Positions 58,749 through 64,000 of a stretch of 64,000 nt of DNA are shown here, piece by piece. Position 1 is the first letter of the stretch. Every line of letters begins with the position of its first letter. The notes below the pieces were generated by a model that did not search any database, was not told the origin of the DNA, and worked only from the letters and a program-made list of their open reading frames with translations. The DNA lies in the NCBI RefSeq assembly GCF_014633365.1, contig NC_068341.1, positions 3,100,001-3,164,000 on the forward strand, read 5' to 3'. This DNA is from Diospyros lotus. Its lineage: Eukaryota; Streptophyta; Magnoliopsida; Ericales; Ebenaceae. Made by a program: the position numbers and the translations under genes.

Positions 58749-58975
58749 TCCCAAGTACAAGATGTAGTGGTAAAGTATTTGAAGTTTCACACAAAATATT
58801 AGGGTTCAAATTAGTGCGAAAACTTTCTGAAAGATTTAAGTTTCATATAGACTGCACTGAATGTCTAATTCTAAATGTGTATAAACTGTGTTTGCATCTA
58901 GATTTACTCAGAAATGCATCAGAAGAAAACTCACCCGCCCCAGAAGATTAGTTGGGTGAAATATTTAAATATTTC
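58749..58975 (+). mobile_element. possible SINE remnant
   Basis: An A-box-like TAGTGGTAAAGTA (58764-58776) is followed about 30 bp later by a B-box-like GGGTTCAAATT (58802-58812), the spacing of a tRNA-derived SINE promoter. No clear tail or target duplication. Confidence 0.4.
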
Positions 58976-59660
58976 TTTAGTCTAAAGGGTACGTCTGAAT
59001 TTCAAGAGACACTGCAAAAAACCAACCCTTTGCTACGCCCATTAAGTCCACGGTTCGAAGGTTAAGTTTGCACTATCCTGCTCATATTGCACCAAGAGCA
59101 ATTGATGAACTAACGAGGCCATTGTTTGGAAAATTTAATGGGTTCTAAAATTTATGGGATGTATTAAATTTTAATGAACTTATTAAATATTAAATATAAT
59201 TAATCAAACATTAACATTTAAGTGAGTTTAAGAAACCCAATAAATTGTCTAGACTTTGTCCAAACCAACAATAACTTTTATTATACTTTAATAATAACAT
59301 CATCATCCAAGATAACTTGATAATAACAAGTAAGAACTCAAATGATAAATTAAAACATTTCAAGGAATTCAAAAAGGAGAGCTCAACACGCCTCTCTGTG
59401 ACAAGACTTCCAAACAAGTCTTCTCTCTGAAGGCAAACTGTCCTCCAAACGTGAAACATCACAGCTGTATTTCATAGTATCTTTAATTAGGAACTGTTAA
59501 TTAATAATGAGAGTAAGTAAATGCCTGTGCATGAGATGCATAATCTCGTTAGCGATACAATTTCGAGAAATAGAGAAATAATGGAGTGGCCACGTTGAAA
59601 TAAAATTGCCCATTTGATCTTTCCCAGGCGATTAATTAATTAATTTATAATTATGTTGTT

Positions 59661-59683
59661 CAGACAGACAGACAGACAGACAG
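59661..59683. repeat. (CAGA)n microsatellite
   Basis: Five to six CAGA units. Confidence 0.9.
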
Positions 59684-60692
59684 TTGAACCAAGTTTATTT
59701 TCATTACAAAGACCTCCTAACCAGTTAAATGGTTTAAACTTCAATAATAATTTGTATTGTTTCATCTTAAATTTTTTTAGAAAATAATTTTATATTAATT
59801 TTACATTGCCACAATGGATTATAGTCCAAATCTAGTCCTAAAGCTTCTCCTATTTCTTTGGGTAACATTGCAATCCAACCGAATAAAATATCATTAGCTC
59901 AAACTAGGCTCCAGTTCGGATCCGTCATAACTTAATATTTTATTTTATTATATATATATTATAAATAATTAAATTAATATATATAATAATTTAAAATTTA
60001 ATAACTTTATATTAAATAATATATTTATAAAATTATAAATAAATATATTAATATATTTATAAACAAATTTATTCACGAGTTATTTGTGAATTTCTAATCG
60101 AGCAAGTTTATAATCCTTTAATTAAGTCATTAATATTTATGAATATCTAATCACACTTGTTTGTGAGTTTTAATGAGATAAATTTATTAAAATTCAAAGT
60201 TAGGCCCAATTTTAGATCGTTTATTTAAAAAAAAAAAAAAGAACACAAATGAATTTTATTGAGTCAAACACCAAATTTTTCTCAAATAACTCGATTCACC
60301 TGTGACCCTACTTTGAGGTAAAAATGATATTTTTAAGAATTTCTTTTATAATTATACCTCACAATTATGAATTTCTTTCATGTAGATTAAGCTAGTACCA
60401 TATAAAGATAAATTTTATAATTATCATTTTTTATTATTCCGTACATTTAAAAGAAGCACCCATTAAAATGGGATTATCGATATATTATCTTAATTGAACT
60501 TTTATAAAAGGAAAATCATAAAAATCTCATTTCCCTTCTTAATAGTTAATGCTGTCTTCGGTCTTTAGTCCTCAACATACTGCAGGCTTAATTTTGACCA
60601 GGTATTAAGTTTCTAAATAAAAAATCAATGAGATATTGGCCATGGAAAGGGCTCCACCATCCTCCATTTATATTTCAATTCCACACATATAC

Positions 60693-60702
60693 ATATATAT
60701 AA
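60693..60702 (+). promoter_or_regulatory. TATA box of the calmodulin-like gene
   Basis: TATATATAAG about 100 bp upstream of the start codon. A CT-rich stretch (60739-60755) that probably lies in the leader follows. Confidence 0.55.
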
Positions 60703-60799
60703 GCCCAGCTAGCATCCATTCAGCTACACTCATCAAATCTCTCTCTCTCTCTAAATTGCCTCATCGCTGTCTCTCTCTTTGAAGCTCCAGTATCTATCC

Positions 60800-61758
60800 A
60801 TGGCAGATGTGTTGAATGAAGACCAGATTGTAGAGTTCCGGGAAGCTTTCTCTCTGTTTGACAAGGATGGAGATGGTAATTAATTAAGCTTTCTTTCTCT
60901 TAATTTCTGTGCTCATTAATTTGTACATTTTGGTTAATTACGCTCTGGCTGAGCATATGAATGTGCAGGTTGCATCACAGTGGAAGAACTGGCGACGGTG
61001 ATCCGATCACTGGATCAAAACCCGACGGAGGAAGAGCTTCAGGACATGATCAGCGAAGTCGACGCTGACGGCAACGGGACCATCGAGTTCGCCGAGTTTC
61101 TCAACCTCATGGCTAATAAAGTCAAGGTAATTAACTGAAATTAATTTCTCTGCTTCAACATATTAATTCTACAGATTACCAATTTGTTGAAAACATAACA
61201 TATATTTAAGGACTCTCTCTCTCTCTCTCTCTCTCTCCAGGAGACTGATGCAGAAGAGGAGCTCAAAGAAGCTTTCAAGGTGTTTGACAAGGATCAAAAT
61301 GGCTACATATCAGCTACTGAGGTGAGACTAGACAGACGCTTATTCATGATATTTTTCACACTTTTTGCACGTAAAAATTAAAATTACAAATATCTTACTT
61401 CTCAACCTTTACAAAATAGAGAGTCGATACATCATTACAGACATATATATGTATATATATATATATTTGCATGCATTATGATTTTTATACACAAACTATA
61501 TATTACAAGCTTTAAACATTAATATATTTTCTTTTCATTAACCAAAACTTTCCAATATCTTGGTGACTAAGTAGTCCTCAAAACCGCGTTGCTAGCCTCG
61601 CAGTGTGAACGTCAAAGGGCTTGTTTTCAACAAGAATTTTGTAACATAAAAAAGATAAATTACCATAAGTCTCTTGACTTCCCATTGTCAACATTGCGAG
61701 AAAGCGACTTCTTAATCAATGATAATGATATTGCATGAGAGAGAGAGGGGGGGGCGGG

Positions 61759-61806
<48 letters not shown>

Positions 61807-62218
61807 GAGAGATTAAATTAATTAATATTATATATATATGTATTGAAATTGGTGAATGGGCCTTTTAATAATGTATTTAAGTACAGTTGTTTGACCAGTG
61901 ACTTGAAGGGCATCTGCTTAACAGTGTTTGTTTGTCTTGCAATGAACATTACCTAAATTCTAGTTTTAACCTAGAGTGCATCCGTATTTGGACTGTTTTT
62001 ATATTTATTTTTCTCAGAAAAGATTCTAGCTACTAATCCAAAGTTCGTATATATATAGATTTGATTAATTGAATCTTTTGCAGCTGAGGCACGTGATGAT
62101 CAACCTTGGAGAGAAGCTAACAGATGAAGAGGTGGAGCAGATGATCAAGGAGGCTGATCTGGACGGTGATGGCCAAGTTAACTACGAAGAGTTTGTGAAG
62201 ATGATGATGGCCGTCTGA
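60800..62218 (+). CDS. CML8: calmodulin-like protein (CML8/CML11, divergent calmodulin)
   Basis: Calcium sensor with four EF-hands. Exons: 60800-60875, 60969-61126, 61241-61321, 62084-62218; 450 nt, 149 aa, GT-AG introns. The EF loops are DKDGDGCITVEE (residues 21-32), [12 protein letters not shown] (57-68), [12 protein letters not shown] (94-105) and [12 protein letters not shown] (130-141). All have acidic residues at positions 1, 3 and 12, except position 5 asparagine in loops 2 and 3, which is normal, so all four should bind calcium. Length equals canonical calmodulin, but [24 protein letters not shown] and the start [13 protein letters not shown] place it with CML8/CML11. The first intron splits the first EF loop, as in other plant calmodulins. 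Intron 3 contains a long poly-G tract. Confidence 0.95.
61747..61805. repeat. poly-G tract, about 59 bp
   Basis: An almost pure G run broken only by two C, following a GA repeat. It lies in intron 3 of the calmodulin-like gene. Length and purity make it a G-quadruplex candidate on the coding strand and a likely sequencing weak spot. Confidence 0.9.
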
Positions 62219-64000
62219 TTTGGATGGGAATTATTAAACCCTTCATTCCAATGATAATGATGAAGATTAAGAGATAGTCTGATTCAAATTTGTTTATTTT
62301 CCAAAATAATTTTCTTCCCAATTTGTTTTTATTAATTCTTGTTGTAGTCTAGTCAATGGATATGTAGTGACTAGCTAGAAAACGTAGAATGATCGCCTTG
62401 ACCATCAACCCGTCTCATCATTTCCATCTATCCCTTTTTGTAACTTTAATTTCTTTTTAATTTTAATCCTGAATTTAGCATAAAATGATATAGAAAGTCT
62501 GTTATTGGAACCAGAATGCAAATTTAATTATTATTTGTCTAATATATGAATGATATAGATGAGTTAGAGATTTAATTGGGATTATTCAACTCGATTGGGT
62601 ATGGGATGGAAGGGTTCAAACCCAATGCATATTTGATATGAACTTTTCCTTCTAAAAGTCTATATGTAAAAGAATGATTGTTTATAATCTCTTGGCAGAT
62701 GGCTTATTTTGAATGGCACCTTATGTCCAAATAATCAATCTTTCAACCCTAATTATTGGTCTCTGGCTAGAAAGAATGCATTTTCTTTCCACTTCACTAA
62801 TTAATTGTTCAAAATTAGCATTTACTTATCTTACTCTATGGTTTCAACAACTCAGCCTAATTAGCCAGGTATGCTGCTTTGAAATTTCAATATTAATTTA
62901 AGGGGGGTTGTTACTTTTTGACTTTGACTGGAGATGAATGGCCATGGCAGTGAAGATGAAGATACTTGGAAGAAATATATAATTTTGATCAGATGCCTCC
63001 AAAATAAATATTCCTGTTGAAAAGAGAAGCCTCGTTAGCTGTCACATACTTCTCCTTTCATATTGATATTGCTTTTGCTTTTGTTTTTATTTTTAAACTT
63101 TGCTTGCTTGGATCTGCTCTTTACATTGCCTTCTCACCCACTGTCGGTAACTCTCAAAGAGAAGGTGATTATATATATAATAAACCAACCTTAATTATAT
63201 TTAGTCACACACCCAAAAAAATACTATTAATTAAACTTCCCTAGCATTGTCATGAGAATCCCTTTTCGTCAAATTAAAGCCATGCATGCCCTACCCTATA
63301 GTAGGGTAGACTCATTCAATTCAAAATGTGGGCAAAAACTAGGTCAATCTTGAACAAGTCCAGAGACCCACTTCGTATATATAATTATGGAATTCACCAA
63401 ATGGTCCATCCATCACCGACCGACCAATTCCAATGTTTCTTTTAATTTCTTCATATATACTTGTTATCAATGAAAGCCCCATCCCATTCTTACATTACAA
63501 GTTCAAGTATTGAAAAGGTGCCCTATGGGCTATGGTATTGTAAGATAAAATATGGCCATTTAAATTCGATATGGCTTTATCATTATTCTTAAATCGAATA
63601 AATAATAATATAAAAAATCCAAGCCTGTCCAAGTGTCCATTATATTTAAACCCACCTTTAATTTTTCAACAGTGAAACGATACGTTAGGCTCTTAGAAAT
63701 TTCTTAGATTAAAAGATCAGTAAGTAATATATATTGAAATCTAGAAAAAGACAAAAGAAAAAGAAATATATTGGATATAATATGACAGGTATAATCGATC
63801 GAGGCCAAACTTATATTTTTGTTCTTATATTTTTTTTTTTTTGTATAATTGCCTTGTTTCAATTATATTCTTAAATTTATATTTTTAAATCAATTTAATC
63901 TTTATACTTTAACATTTTTTTCATATGACAATCCAAACTTTTCATTGTTTCAATTACACTTTAGTACCGATATTTTTGAGTCAATTTAATTCTTGTACTT
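62219..64000. other. 3' flank of the calmodulin-like gene and intergenic DNA
   Basis: The first 300 bp or so should be 3' UTR. Beyond that I see no gene, RNA or transposon end up to the window edge. Confidence 0.5.

Larger units (their letters stand above)
56835..60692. other. 3.9-kb intergenic region
   Basis: The VTE3 3' UTR comes first. The rest is AT-rich with microsatellites (CA/TA 58486-58520, CAGA 59661-59683) and one SINE-like segment (58749-58975). ORFs at 57601-57888 (minus) and 58283-58483 have no recognisable domain and I do not call them genes. Confidence 0.55.

Overview
This window is nuclear DNA of a flowering plant, almost certainly a eudicot. The evidence is split genes with GT-AG introns, plastid-targeted proteins, AT-rich intergenic DNA full of microsatellites, and plant-type transposons (Tork/Tnt1-like Copia, hAT and Harbinger MITEs, SINEs, an RTE LINE tail). 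The species cannot be named from the sequence alone. I found no CRISPR array, operon or prokaryotic-type system.

Layout. 1-8.4 kb: an old, broken Copia retrotransposon with two later insertions inside its reverse transcriptase. 8.4-17.5 kb: gene-free DNA with microsatellites and one SINE. 17.55-19.04 kb: a TTA-flanked DNA transposon that appears to have captured a cytochrome P450 fragment, part of which is tandemly duplicated. 19.6-34.2 kb (minus): plastidial pyruvate kinase alpha subunit (PKP1-type), six exons. Its 9.4-kb first intron holds a young Copia element, itself interrupted by a 2.8-kb non-autonomous LTR element carrying an unrecognised 286-codon ORF. Its third intron holds a solo LTR that begins at intron base 7. 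36.1-39.7 kb: an ARF-like GTPase pseudogene that has lost its P-loop. 40.2-43.0 kb (minus): heterotrimeric G-protein gamma subunit, four exons. 44.5-45.0 kb: a GC-rich, proline-rich, possibly plastid-targeted protein. 46.0-50.7 kb: a LESV-type starch-binding protein, four exons. 51.6-56.8 kb: VTE3-type MPBQ/MSBQ methyltransferase, three exons. 60.8-62.2 kb: a calmodulin-like gene (CML8/11 type), four exons.

The genes are independent transcription units. Three of them (PKP1, LESV, VTE3) act in plastids, in glycolysis/fatty-acid supply, starch granule structure and tocopherol/plastoquinone synthesis respectively. Nothing in the sequence links them functionally. The most unusual content is the transposon layering: three nested levels in PKP1 intron 1, the captured P450 fragment, the LTR abutting a splice donor, and a 40-bp LINE-tail insertion with a 16-bp target duplication. 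All exon boundaries were worked out by hand from splice signals and recalled homologous proteins. No alignment or database search was run.
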